A DNA stretch of 63,445 bases, from assembly GCF_947490095.1 (NCBI RefSeq), contig NZ_CANLFS010000020.1:1-63445 (forward strand), in the 5' to 3' direction. This DNA comes from an uncultured Halomonas sp. (GTDB lineage Bacteria > Pseudomonadota > Gammaproteobacteria > Pseudomonadales > Halomonadaceae). The notes under the pieces are model-generated. The model was not told the origin of the DNA. It did not search any database and was given only the letters and a program-made list of their open reading frames with translations. A program made the translations under genes and the position numbers. Each line of letters starts with the position of its first letter. Within the stretch, counting starts at the first letter, position 1. Positions 45,489 to 56,905 of the stretch are shown here, piece by piece.

Positions 45489-46766
45489 ATGCAACGGATG
45501 ACCCTGACATGCTGCCTGACGCTGGCCCTGCTGGCCGGTTGTCAGAGCGGCCCGGCCCGCGAAGCCAGTGCCGCCCAGGAGGCGAGTGTCGCCCCCAGCG
45601 AGCCGGTGGCGAGCGATGCCGCCGCCGATGCCCGGGCGCCCGTGGCCGCCGAGACCTTTACCGCCTGGCTGGCCCGCTTCCGCCAGGAGGCACGCGCCGC
45701 AGGCATCTCGTCGGCGACTCTCTCGCGGGCCCTGGACGATATCCGCTATCGCCCAAGGGTCATCGAGCTGGACCGCTCCCAGCCGGAGTTCGTGCGTCCC
45801 ATCTGGCAGTATCTGGATTCGGCGGTCTCTGCCCAGCGGGTCACCACCGGGCGGGCTCGCCTGGCGGAGCACCGTGATACCGCGCGCCGCATGGAGCAGC
45901 AGTACGGGGTGCCGGCGGAGGTGATCGTGGCGATCTGGGGCATCGAGAGCAATTACGGCGGCAACTTCGGCGACTTCTCGACCCTCGAGGCACTGGCGAC
46001 GCTGGCCCATGACGGGCGCCGCCGCGACTTCGCCCGGGGCGAGCTGCTCGCCGCCCTGCGTATCATAGACGCCGGAGATATCGCCCCCGGACGGATGCTG
46101 GGATCCTGGGCGGGCGCCATGGGGCATACCCAGTTCATTCCCTCCAGCTTCGAGGCCTATGCCCGGGACGGCGACGGGGATGGCCGCCGCGATATCTGGG
46201 GGAGCATCCCCGATGTCATGGCCTCTACGGCCTATTACCTGGAGCGTTCCGGCTGGCGTGCGGGAGAGCCCTGGGGCGTCGAGGTCGCCCTGCCGGAGGG
46301 ATTCGATTATGCCCAGACCGAGCTCTCCCAGCGTCGTTCCTCCCGCGCCTGGTCGGCCCAGGGCGTGCGCCCGGTGGGCGGCGGCGCCTTGCCCGCCTTC
46401 GATGAGGCGGCGGTGATCGCCCCCGCCGGGGCGAGGGGACCGGCCTTCCTGGTGGGACCCAACTTCCGGGTCATCCTGCGTTACAACAACGCCACCAGCT
46501 ACGCGCTGGCCGTCGGCAACCTGGCCGACGAGATCGCGGGTCGTGACGGAGTCATCGGCGGCTGGCCCCGCGACGAGCAGCCGCTGGCACGCGCGGACGT
46601 GCGCGAGATGCAGCATGCCCTCAACGCGCGTGGCTTCGAGGTGGGAACCCCCGATGGCATCCTGGGTCCCAATACCCGGCGTGGCCTGCGTGAGTACCAG
46701 GCCTCCATCGGCGAGGTGCCGGATGGCTTCGCCACCCGGCGCTTGCTGGAGCGCTTGGACCACTGA
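45489..46766 (+). CDS. Lytic murein transglycosylase lipoprotein (MltB-type with peptidoglycan-binding domain)
   Basis: Outer-membrane lipoprotein of 425 aa that cleaves peptidoglycan glycan strands to form 1,6-anhydro ends. The signal peptide ends in the lipobox LAGC (Cys18). A flexible Ala/Ser/Pro linker (19-55) leads to an SLT_2 catalytic domain with the likely catalytic Glu153 in AIWGIESNYGG, then GHTQFIPSSF. A C-terminal peptidoglycan-binding domain (about 365-422) carries DGILGPNTRRGLREYQ. This architecture is usual for MltB-like enzymes in Pseudomonas and Halomonas. AAGGAGA precedes the start. Its products are the substrates recycled by AmgK and MurU, encoded later in the window. Confidence 0.93.
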   Translation: MQRMTLTCCLTLALLAGCQSGPAREASAAQEASVAPSEPVASDAAADARAPVAAETFTAWLARFRQEARAAGISSATLSRALDDIRYRPRVIELDRSQPEFVRPIWQYLDSAVSAQRVTTGRARLAEHRDTARRMEQQYGVPAEVIVAIWGIESNYGGNFGDFSTLEALATLAHDGRRRDFARGELLAALRIIDAGDIAPGRMLGSWAGAMGHTQFIPSSFEAYARDGDGDGRRDIWGSIPDVMASTAYYLERSGWRAGEPWGVEVALPEGFDYAQTELSQRRSSRAWSAQGVRPVGGGALPAFDEAAVIAPAGARGPAFLVGPNFRVILRYNNATSYALAVGNLADEIAGRDGVIGGWPRDEQPLARADVREMQHALNARGFEVGTPDGILGPNTRRGLREYQASIGEVPDGFATRRLLERLDH

Positions 46767-46805
46767 GTTCACCCCGAATCTCGCCCATGGAAAGGAAAGA
46801 AGACG

Positions 46806-47357
46806 ATGCGTATCAAGCCACTGCTGACCGCTCTTTTGGGAACGACCCTGCTGGCCTCTTCCGTCCAGGCCGACGACAAGGTCTTCGGCTGGGTCGAGAA
46901 GGCCACCGTCGAGCCGTGGGGCGTGGAGGTGAAGGCCAAGCTCGATAGCGGCGCCTTGACCTCCTCGCTGGATGCCCGTGATATCGAGGTCTTCGACAAG
47001 GAGGGCGAGGAATGGGTCCGCTTTCGCCTGAAGCTGGAGGATGAGGCCGACGGCGAGACCTTCACCGAGCACCTGGAACGGCCGCTCTATCGCGACCTCA
47101 GGGTGCGCGGCGCCGGTGGCCGGGATGAGCGTCCGGTCGTGCTGATGGAGATCTGCCTGGGAGACACCCTCTACGAAGAGCAGTTTGGACTGCGCAACCG
47201 CGAGGAGATGAATTATCCGCTGCTCCTGGGGCGCCGCACCATTAGTCACCTGGGCCTGCTCGACGTGGGCGAGACCTTCATCTCCGAACCGCGCTGCGAC
47301 GATGATTCACGGCTGGTCGAACATGACGCGGACGAGGGCGACGACGAGAGCCGATAG
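46806..47357 (+). CDS. ATP-dependent zinc protease-like (RimB/RimK-associated) protein, periplasmic
   Basis: A 183-aa protein of the 'ATP-dependent zinc protease' family (PF05618), which actually has a retropepsin-like aspartic protease fold. It has a Sec signal peptide (MRIKPLLTALLGTTLLASSVQA), so it acts in the periplasm. The active-site-like motif is LDSGALTSSL (Asp47), and LLLGRRTISHLGLLDVG forms the second conserved region. The acidic C-terminal tail may be disordered. Some relatives cleave peptides bound to RimK or glutamate ligases; the substrate here is unknown. Confidence 0.85.
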   Translation: MRIKPLLTALLGTTLLASSVQADDKVFGWVEKATVEPWGVEVKAKLDSGALTSSLDARDIEVFDKEGEEWVRFRLKLEDEADGETFTEHLERPLYRDLRVRGAGGRDERPVVLMEICLGDTLYEEQFGLRNREEMNYPLLLGRRTISHLGLLDVGETFISEPRCDDDSRLVEHDADEGDDESR

Positions 47358-47392
47358 AGAACGGCTGCTAGGGCGGATGAGCGCGACTGCTA

Positions 47393-48106
47393 CTAGAAGA
47401 GACGCGCCAGCAGGGCGGTGACGGCGGTCTCCACGCGCAGGATACGCTGACCCAGGTGTATGCCCTCGCAGCCCGCGTCGAGCAGCCTTTCCACCTCCCA
47501 GGGAATGAAACCGCCCTCCGGCCCCACCACCAGCAGGGTGGGGCTCTCCAGGCCCCGCGGGCAGGCGCTCTGCATGCCCGGGTGGGCCAGCAGGCCGCGC
47601 CGCTCTTTCAGTAGCCCGGGCAGGCGGTCCTCCACGAAGGGGCGAAAGCCCTTGTCCAGGGTGACCTCGGGCATCAGGGTGTCGCGGGCCTGCTCCAGCC
47701 CCAGCACCAGATGATGATGAATCTTCCGTGCCTCGAGTTCCGGCGACATCCAGTAGCTCTTCTCGACCCGTCGGGTGTGCAGCAGGGTGATCTCCTTGAC
47801 CCCCAGCGCGGTGACGTGCTCCAGGGTGCGCGCCAGCATGCGAGGGCGTGGCAGCGCCAGCACCAGGTGGACCGGTAGCGGCGCCGGCGGCTTCTGGTCG
47901 AATGGCATCAGGGCGAAGGTGGCCTCCCGGTCGTCGAGGGCGAGCAGCTCGCCCTGGCCGATGGCCCCGCCGGCCACGCCGAGGGTGAAGCGGTCCCCGG
48001 GGGCGGCGCGGTGAACGTCGCGCAGGTGGCGCAGCCGTCGCGGGTCGCGCACACGCGCCAGGCGGTCGTTCTCGATGTCATCGGGGGAGAGCAGAATCAG
48101 GTTCAT
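47393..48106 (-). CDS. rsmE: 16S rRNA (uracil(1498)-N(3))-methyltransferase RsmE
   Basis: SPOUT methyltransferase that modifies U1498 in 16S rRNA. The 237 aa protein has the N-terminal PUA-like domain (RDPRRLRHLRDVHRAAPGD) and the knot motif LLVVGPEGGFIPWEV near the C-terminus, followed by GQRILRVETAVTALL. The ATG at 48106 is chosen because MNLILL aligns to the family; the upstream open frame has no homology. It is convergent with the zinc protease-like gene, with 35 bp between them. Confidence 0.94.
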   Translation of the reverse strand: MNLILLSPDDIENDRLARVRDPRRLRHLRDVHRAAPGDRFTLGVAGGAIGQGELLALDDREATFALMPFDQKPPAPLPVHLVLALPRPRMLARTLEHVTALGVKEITLLHTRRVEKSYWMSPELEARKIHHHLVLGLEQARDTLMPEVTLDKGFRPFVEDRLPGLLKERRGLLAHPGMQSACPRGLESPTLLVVGPEGGFIPWEVERLLDAGCEGIHLGQRILRVETAVTALLARLF

Positions 48107-48208
48107 GGGGCCTCGCGTTGGCGGCTTTGTCTTGCATGGTGTGTGGCGCGGTGCACAATGGTCCTGCAGGGGCCATTGCCCCACCCATGCCGAATGAGGA
48201 GTAGCGCC

Positions 48209-48679
48209 GTGCGCGTGATTCGCAAGTATGCCAACCGCAGGCTCTATGATACCGAACAGAGCCGCTATGTGACCCTCGAGGATTTGCGTGGGTTGATTCT
48301 CGACGAGGTATCTTTCCGCGTCGAGGATGCCAAGAGCGGTGAGGACCTGACCCGCACCATCCTGCTGTCGATCATCATCGAGCAGGAGCAGGCCGATGGC
48401 GACGCCCAGGTGTTTTCCAACGACCTGCTGGCTCAGTTTATCCGCGTCTACGACATGGCCCAGCCGCTGCCGCTGTCGCGCTACCTGGAGCAGGGCACCC
48501 AGCTGATGATGGAGCAGCAGCAACGCATGCAGGATCAGTGGCAACAGGCCATGCGCCACTCTCCCATGGACCTGATGCGTGACATGGCCGAGGAGAACAT
48601 GCGCTTCTGGCAGCAGACCATCGGCCAGGCCACGGGGACCGGCAACAAGGGTAACAAGGATGACGATGACGCGTCGTGA
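48209..48679 (+). CDS. phaR: Polyhydroxyalkanoate synthesis repressor PhaR
   Basis: DNA- and PHA-binding regulator that represses phasin genes and links them to polymer granules. The 156 aa protein has the PHB_acc_N DNA-binding domain (VRVIRKYANRRLYDTEQSRYVTLEDL) and a PHB accumulation domain (DLLAQFIRVYDMAQPLPLSRYLEQG), followed by a Gln/Met-rich helical tail. GTG at 48209 is chosen because GAGGAG precedes it. No pha synthase or phasin lies in the window, so its targets are elsewhere. Confidence 0.93.
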   Translation: MRVIRKYANRRLYDTEQSRYVTLEDLRGLILDEVSFRVEDAKSGEDLTRTILLSIIIEQEQADGDAQVFSNDLLAQFIRVYDMAQPLPLSRYLEQGTQLMMEQQQRMQDQWQQAMRHSPMDLMRDMAEENMRFWQQTIGQATGTGNKGNKDDDDAS

Positions 48680-48770
48680 GCGCGCCGACGCAGGCGCCAC
48701 GACTTTCTGACATAATGCCGCCTCGATTTCCCACGCCGCATAGTCGGCCAGCAGCATGAAGGTGGATAGG

Positions 48771-50063
<1,293 letters not shown>

Positions 50064-50124
50064 GCCCCGGGGTCGATCTATAACGGATTCAATCTATAAC
50101 AAGAGCAACAGAGAGGAGGCGAGC

Positions 50125-50565
50125 ATGGAGCGCGTCAGGCTCGAGTTTCCCGAGAACGCCATCATCCACCGTCAGCCGCTGACGGTGCGTGTGACCGACA
50201 TGAACTATGGGCGTCACCTGGGGCATGATGCCCTGGTGTCGCTGCTCCATGAGGCGCGCATCCAGGCGCTGGCCGGGCTGGGCCTGAGCGAATGGGACCT
50301 GGGCGGCTTTCCCAGCGTGGTGGCGGACCTCGCCGTGCAGTACCAGTCCGAGGCGCGCTGGCCCGATGCCCTGGTGGTGGAAACGGCGATTCCCGCCCCC
50401 CGCGGCAAGGCGCTTACCGTCTTCCAGCGGGTATGCCACGCCGAGGGTGGGCGGCCGGTAGCCACGGCACGGCTCAATCTGCTGCTGCTGGATCCCGAGA
50501 CGGGCCGTCCGGTGGCGGTGCCTGAGGAGGTGGCCTTTGCCATTGCCGGGGCGGGAGGGGCCTGA
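50125..50565 (+). CDS. Acyl-CoA thioesterase (hotdog fold)
   Basis: A 146-aa single hotdog-domain thioesterase of the 4HBT/YbgC-like group. The segment VRVTDMNYGRHLGHDALVSLLHEAR contains Asp and the NYGRHLGHD loop expected to hold the catalytic acid. The substrate is not known. GAGGAGG precedes the ATG at 50125. It is coupled to prkB by a one-base stop/start overlap (TGATG), so the two form an operon. Confidence 0.85.
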   Translation: MERVRLEFPENAIIHRQPLTVRVTDMNYGRHLGHDALVSLLHEARIQALAGLGLSEWDLGGFPSVVADLAVQYQSEARWPDALVVETAIPAPRGKALTVFQRVCHAEGGRPVATARLNLLLLDPETGRPVAVPEEVAFAIAGAGGA

Positions 50566-51434
50566 TGTCCCGTGAATACCCCATCATTGCCGTGACCGGC
50601 TCCTCGGGGGCCGGGACCACCACGGTCAGGCGTACCTTCGAGCGCATGTTCTCCCGGGAGGATGTGCATGCCGCCTTCGTCGATGGCGATGCCTTCCATC
50701 GCTATACCCGCGAGGAGCTGGCGCTTGCCTTCCGCGAGGCGCCCGACAAGGGCGAGCTTTCGCACTTCGCCGTGGAGGCCAACCTGCTCGAGGAGCTCGA
50801 GACGCTGTTCCAGGCGTATGGCGATGGTGGCAACGGCACCTATCGCCACTACATTCATGCCGAAGACAAGCAGATGATCGAGGCCGGCTACCGGATCGGC
50901 ACCTTCACCGAGTGGGAATCGCTGCCCGCTGGCACCGACCTGCTGTTCTACGAGGGGCTGCATGGCGGCCTGGTCACGCCCGAGAACGATATTGCCCGTC
51001 ACGTCGACCTGCTGGTGGGGGTGGCGCCGACCATGAACCTGGAGTGGATCCAGAAGATTGACCGTGACACCCGGCTGCGTGGCTACTCCCAGGAGGCGGT
51101 GATCGACACCATCCTGGCGCGCATGAACGACTATGTGCGCTATATCCAGCCCCAGTTCTCGCGTACCCATATCAACTTCCAGCGGGTACCCACGGTGGAT
51201 ACCTCCAACCCCTTCGAGGTGCAGGATATCCCCTCCGATGCCGAGTCCTTCGCGGTGATTCGCTTCCGCGAACCGGCGACGGTGGATTTTCCCTATCTGC
51301 TGGCGATGATTCCCGATGCCTTCATGAGCCGCCCCCACACCCTGGTGGTACCCGGGGCGCGAGTTTCCCTGGCCATGGAGCTGATCCTGGGGCCCCTGGT
51401 GCGTCACCTGCTGGCTCAGCGCCGCATGCGCTGA
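50565..51434 (+). CDS. prkB: Phosphoribulokinase-like protein PrkB
   Basis: P-loop kinase of 289 aa, equal to E. coli PrkB. The Walker A motif is TGSSGAGTTT (11-20), followed by DGDAFHRYTREEL and FYEGLHGGLVT. In autotrophs this class makes ribulose-1,5-bisphosphate, but no RuBisCO or Calvin genes are in the window. Members in E. coli and other heterotrophs have an uncertain physiological role. It directly follows a thioesterase gene. Confidence 0.92.
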   Translation: MSREYPIIAVTGSSGAGTTTVRRTFERMFSREDVHAAFVDGDAFHRYTREELALAFREAPDKGELSHFAVEANLLEELETLFQAYGDGGNGTYRHYIHAEDKQMIEAGYRIGTFTEWESLPAGTDLLFYEGLHGGLVTPENDIARHVDLLVGVAPTMNLEWIQKIDRDTRLRGYSQEAVIDTILARMNDYVRYIQPQFSRTHINFQRVPTVDTSNPFEVQDIPSDAESFAVIRFREPATVDFPYLLAMIPDAFMSRPHTLVVPGARVSLAMELILGPLVRHLLAQRRMR

Positions 51435-51443
51435 GCCCGAGCA

Positions 51444-51863
51444 TCAGGCCTCGACGAGGGTGTAGGAGTGGGTTATCTCGACCCCGCCGTTGGCCAGCAT
51501 GATGGAGGCGCTGCAGTATTTCTCGGCGGAGAGCTCCACGGCTCGTGCCACCTGCTTCTCCTTCAGAGCCTTGCCGGTGACGGTAAACTGGACGTGGATC
51601 GACGTGAACACGCTGGGGGTGGCGTCGGCGCGCTCGGCCTCGATGCTGGCCACGCAGTCGCTGACGTCGGCGCGGGCCTTCTCGAGGATGTTGAGCACGT
51701 CGAAGGAGGCGCAGGCCCCCATGCCCATCAGCAGCATCTCCATGGGGCGCGGGCCGGTGTTACGCCCGCCGTGGTCGGGCGGTCCGTCGATGACCACGCT
51801 GTGGCCGCTTCCCGATTCGGCGACGAATTGACGACCGTCGGTCCATTTGACTGTGGCTTGCAT
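51444..51863 (-). CDS. OsmC family peroxiredoxin-like protein (YhfA type)
   Basis: A 139-aa OsmC/Ohr-family protein. The first Cys is in MLLMGMGACASFDVL and the second in EKYCSASIML, the usual redox pair for reduction of organic peroxides. Family members of this length (YhfA-like) are poorly characterised. It is convergent with prkB, ten bases apart. Confidence 0.9.
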   Translation of the reverse strand: MQATVKWTDGRQFVAESGSGHSVVIDGPPDHGGRNTGPRPMEMLLMGMGACASFDVLNILEKARADVSDCVASIEAERADATPSVFTSIHVQFTVTGKALKEKQVARAVELSAEKYCSASIMLANGGVEITHSYTLVEA

Positions 51864-51927
51864 GTCTCGAGTTTCCTTTTCGTGTCCTGGGCAAAGATGG
51901 CCAGCATAGCAGCTGCATCGTAGGAGC

Positions 51928-53627
<1,700 letters not shown>

Positions 53628-53729
53628 TAAGGTGGCTCCAGTCGGGGTGTCCGGTTGACGGTCGTGGGCAGTCGCCGCATGCTGGGCGCTGCGCCGTCAC
53701 CGCCGGCAGGACAGGCCGACGGCGGCCTG

Positions 53730-53735
53730 TATAAT
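53730..53735 (+). promoter_or_regulatory. -10 element of lptD
   Basis: A perfect TATAAT lies 33 bp before the lptD start, in the 140-bp gap to divergent amgK. No good -35 box is visible, so activation or an alternative sigma factor (SigmaE is known for lptD in enterobacteria) is possible. Confidence 0.5.
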
Positions 53736-53767
53736 AGCGTTTCATCTCGCCAAGGACATCGACCAAC

Positions 53768-56200
53768 ATGGGCAAGCGACTCTCATGGACGGCCCTCGCG
53801 GGCCTGGCGACCGCGCCGCTTGCCGGGGGGCCGCTACTGGCGGCTCCGCCGGAGCCACTGCCTGCCGAGCAGCTGGATTTTATGACCTGGGGCGAGGAGC
53901 GCCCGGCAGATGCCCTGTGTCGTGGGCGCTATGTCATGCCCGACTATCGTCTGCCGCCGCCCGAACCGGGCAAGGTGGCCAGCGAGTCGGCCAGCGCCCA
54001 CTATGGCGACGACGGCGAGACCCTGCTACAGGGAGAAGTCGTGCTGCGCCGCGACACCGCCCAGCTCGAGACCCCGGAGGCCCGGGTGCCGCCCAGCCGG
54101 GAGCGTGCCTTCGCCGAGGGGCCCCTGACGCTACGTGACCAGGGGCTGCTGGTGCGGGGGGGCGCCGGCGAACTCTCGCTGGTTCACGATGGGGCCAGCA
54201 TCGATGAGGCCCACTATGTGGTTCATGAGCAACGCCTGCGCGGGGATGCCGAACGCCTGGCGCGCCTCGAGGATGGCCGCTATCGGCTGACATCGGGGAG
54301 CTTTACCACCTGTGATCCGGGCAACAACCTATGGCGCCTGGTGGGGGGCGATGTGGTGCTCGACCGCGAGAGCGGTTTCGGCACCGCCCGCCATGCCCGG
54401 CTGGAGGTCAAGGATGTGCCGGTCTTCTACTGGCCCTGGGTACGCTTCCCCATCGATGACCGCCGCCAAACCGGCTTTCTATGGCCGGCGGTAGGCTTCT
54501 CGACGGATTCGCTGGACTATGCCCAGCCCTTCTACTGGAACATCGCCCCGGACCAGGATGCCACCATCACGCCGCGCTGGATCAGTGACCGCGGCCTGCT
54601 GCTGGGCGGCCAGTACCGCTACCTGTTCCCCGCCGATGCCGGCCAGATCGAGGGGGCCTGGTTGAACAGCGACGATGGCGGTGACAGCGACAATCCCAAC
54701 GATGCGGCGCGCCGCTTCGAGGGAGAGGAGCGTTGGTACCTCGACTATCGCCATGCCGGTACCCTGGACTCGCGCACTCGCTATCGGTTGCGCTACGGGG
54801 CGGCCAGCGATGGGCGCTATTTCGATGATTTCGGCAGCGACTTCGCCGAGCAGAACACCTCGTCCATGTCGCGCCTGGCCCAGATCGACTACCGCGGTGA
54901 TACCTGGCGCCTCGATGCCCGCGCCCAGGGGTTTCAGAAGCTCGATGATCCGCTGCTGGAGCAGGACAAGCCCTTCTATCGCCTGCCCAGCCTCAGTGCG
55001 TCTGCCCGCTGGAACCAGGCGAGCGGCTTCTACCAGGAGTGGCAGAGCAACTACAGCTACTTCTGGCGCGACGTCGAGGAGGATGAGATTCCCCTGGAGA
55101 GAGAGGCGGCCACCGGCTCGCGGCTGCATCTTTCCCCGGCCCTGGGCTGGCGCCTCGATGCGAGCTGGGGCCATCTGGAACCACGCTTCGAGTGGCTGGG
55201 CACCGCCTACGAACTGGACTATGGCGACCGCGACGTCGGCGACCGCGATACTCGCCTGACCCGTAGCGTGCCGGTGACCTCCGTGGATGCCGGCCTGGTC
55301 TTCGAGCGTGAGCTCGACCTGGGCGGCCGCGGCTATCGCCAGACCCTGGAGCCCAGGGCCAACTATGCCTATGTGCCGGCCCGTGACCAGAGCGACTTCC
55401 CCGACTTCGATACCAGCGAGCAAGCCTTCTCCTGGAACCAGCTGTGGTCGCCATACCGCTTCTCGGGAAGCGACCGGGTCGGTGACCTCAACCGTCTCTC
55501 TCTGGGGGTTTCCTCGCGGCTGCTGGAGGACGGGAGCGGCCGCCAGCGCCTCTCCCTGGGGCTTGGCCAGGCGCTCTACTTCGAGGACCGAGCCATCGAC
55601 ATGGCGGGCGACCCGGACGGGTTGCCGGCGAATGACGGGGATCGCTATCGCGCGACTCGCGAGCGCTCGCCGTTGGTGGTCAATGCCGACTGGCAGATCA
55701 GCGAACGCTGGCGCACCCACTGGGAATGGCTCTACGACGATCACCGGGAACGCACCGAGCGCACCGGGGTCGACCTGCAGTATCGCTCGCCCCAGGGGCA
55801 TGCATTGAACCTTGGGTATCGCTGGGAACTCGAAGGCTTCGATCCCTCGCTGGACCGGACCGACGATGATTTCCGCGACTATGACCGCGAGGAATATGAC
55901 GCCTCCTTCGCCTGGAAGGCCGGGCGGCGCTTCGACGTGATCGGCCGCCTGCTCTATGACAACACCAACGATCGCACCCTGGAGCAGCTGGCCGGGGTGC
56001 AGTGGAACGACTGCTGCTACGGCGTGCAGCTGGTGTGGCGTGAATGGATCGATGACAACGACACCGGTCCTGTGAACGATGACTTCAGCGATCGTGGGGT
56101 CTTTCTGCGCTTCGTGTTCAAGGGACTCGGCGGCGTGGGTCGCGAGGCCGACAGCTATTTCGAGGAGGCCATCCCCGGCTATCGAAGCACTGCCTTCTGA
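53768..56200 (+). CDS. lptD: LPS-assembly outer membrane protein LptD
   Basis: Outer-membrane beta-barrel that, with LptE, inserts lipopolysaccharide into the outer leaflet. The 810 aa protein has a Sec signal (cleavage near LLAAPP), an N-terminal OstA/jellyroll domain, and a large C-terminal barrel. All four cysteines for the two interdomain disulfides are present: Cys51 (DALCRG), Cys182 (TTCDPG) and the adjacent pair Cys749-Cys750 (NDCCYG). It heads the conserved cluster lptD-surA-pdxA-rsmA-apaG-apaH. Confidence 0.96.
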   Translation: MGKRLSWTALAGLATAPLAGGPLLAAPPEPLPAEQLDFMTWGEERPADALCRGRYVMPDYRLPPPEPGKVASESASAHYGDDGETLLQGEVVLRRDTAQLETPEARVPPSRERAFAEGPLTLRDQGLLVRGGAGELSLVHDGASIDEAHYVVHEQRLRGDAERLARLEDGRYRLTSGSFTTCDPGNNLWRLVGGDVVLDRESGFGTARHARLEVKDVPVFYWPWVRFPIDDRRQTGFLWPAVGFSTDSLDYAQPFYWNIAPDQDATITPRWISDRGLLLGGQYRYLFPADAGQIEGAWLNSDDGGDSDNPNDAARRFEGEERWYLDYRHAGTLDSRTRYRLRYGAASDGRYFDDFGSDFAEQNTSSMSRLAQIDYRGDTWRLDARAQGFQKLDDPLLEQDKPFYRLPSLSASARWNQASGFYQEWQSNYSYFWRDVEEDEIPLEREAATGSRLHLSPALGWRLDASWGHLEPRFEWLGTAYELDYGDRDVGDRDTRLTRSVPVTSVDAGLVFERELDLGGRGYRQTLEPRANYAYVPARDQSDFPDFDTSEQAFSWNQLWSPYRFSGSDRVGDLNRLSLGVSSRLLEDGSGRQRLSLGLGQALYFEDRAIDMAGDPDGLPANDGDRYRATRERSPLVVNADWQISERWRTHWEWLYDDHRERTERTGVDLQYRSPQGHALNLGYRWELEGFDPSLDRTDDDFRDYDREEYDASFAWKAGRRFDVIGRLLYDNTNDRTLEQLAGVQWNDCCYGVQLVWREWIDDNDTGPVNDDFSDRGVFLRFVFKGLGGVGREADSYFEEAIPGYRSTAF

Positions 56201-56227
56201 GTTGGGCTGGCCCGTTTAGAGAGAGAA

Positions 56228-56905
56228 ATGATGAAAGAACAGCACACCGTGCGCAGCCGACGCACCCCCCTCCTGGCCGCCGGCCTGGCCATGGCGCTGG
56301 GTCTCGCCGTGGTGCCGTTTGGCGTCCAGGCCCAGGAGACCTCGTCCAGCCAGCGCCAGACGCTGGACCGCATCGTGGCGGTGGTCAATGAGGGGGCGAT
56401 CATGCACAGCCAACTCGAGGACCGCCTCACCCAGGTACGCAGCCAGATGGACGCCCAGCAACAGGAGCTGCCATCCACGCAGGCTCTGCGCGACCAGGTG
56501 CTGGAGCGGATGATCCTCGAGGAAATCCAGTGGCAGATGGCCGAGGAGTCGGGTCTCACGGTGGAGGATACACAGCTCAATCGCCAGGTGCGGGGCATCG
56601 CCGAGAGCAACGGCATGAGCCTTGAGCAGTTTGCCGATGCCCTGGAGGCCGATGGCCTGACGCTTGCCGGGGTGCGCGAGGAGATCCGCCGCGAAATGGC
56701 GCTGCGCGAGCTCCAGCAGCGCCGCGTCGGCAGCCGGGTCAACCTCTCCGAGCGGGAGGTGGGGCGCTTCATGGAGCAGGAAGGGGTTACCCGTGACCAG
56801 GCCCAGCAGGCCCTCTTCCAGCGCAAGGCCAATGCGGAGCTCGACACCTGGCTCCGGGAGATCCGCTCCCAGGCCTTTATCGACAAGCGTCTCGACGCGC
56901 GCTGA
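56228..56905 (+). CDS. surA: Short SurA-like periplasmic chaperone lacking parvulin domains
   Basis: Periplasmic chaperone for outer-membrane proteins. It has a signal peptide (about 1-35, ending VQA-QE) and the SurA N-terminal helical domain from LDRIVAVVNEGAIMHSQL to LRELQQRRVGSRVNLSEREV. The SurA C-terminal helix then follows almost directly (FQRKANAELDTWLREIRSQAFIDKRL). The two PPIase (parvulin) domains, about 200 residues in the 428-aa E. coli protein, are missing, leaving 225 aa. The frame is intact, the pdxA start overlaps its stop (TGATG), and no parvulin remnant is present, so this is not a frameshift. In E. coli the N- plus C-terminal core is known to keep chaperone activity. The start may also be the second ATG (56231). 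Confidence 0.9.
   Translation: MMKEQHTVRSRRTPLLAAGLAMALGLAVVPFGVQAQETSSSQRQTLDRIVAVVNEGAIMHSQLEDRLTQVRSQMDAQQQELPSTQALRDQVLERMILEEIQWQMAEESGLTVEDTQLNRQVRGIAESNGMSLEQFADALEADGLTLAGVREEIRREMALRELQQRRVGSRVNLSEREVGRFMEQEGVTRDQAQQALFQRKANAELDTWLREIRSQAFIDKRLDAR

Noticed and set aside
45369..47249. A 626-aa antisense frame across the transglycosylase and zinc protease-like genes
   Set aside because: Both plus-strand genes have signal peptides, domains and ribosome binding sites; the antisense product has none.
56228..56905. Frameshift or assembly break truncating surA
   Set aside because: The frame contains both the N-terminal domain and the C-terminal helix and overlaps the pdxA start by one base, so no room remains for lost parvulin sequence.
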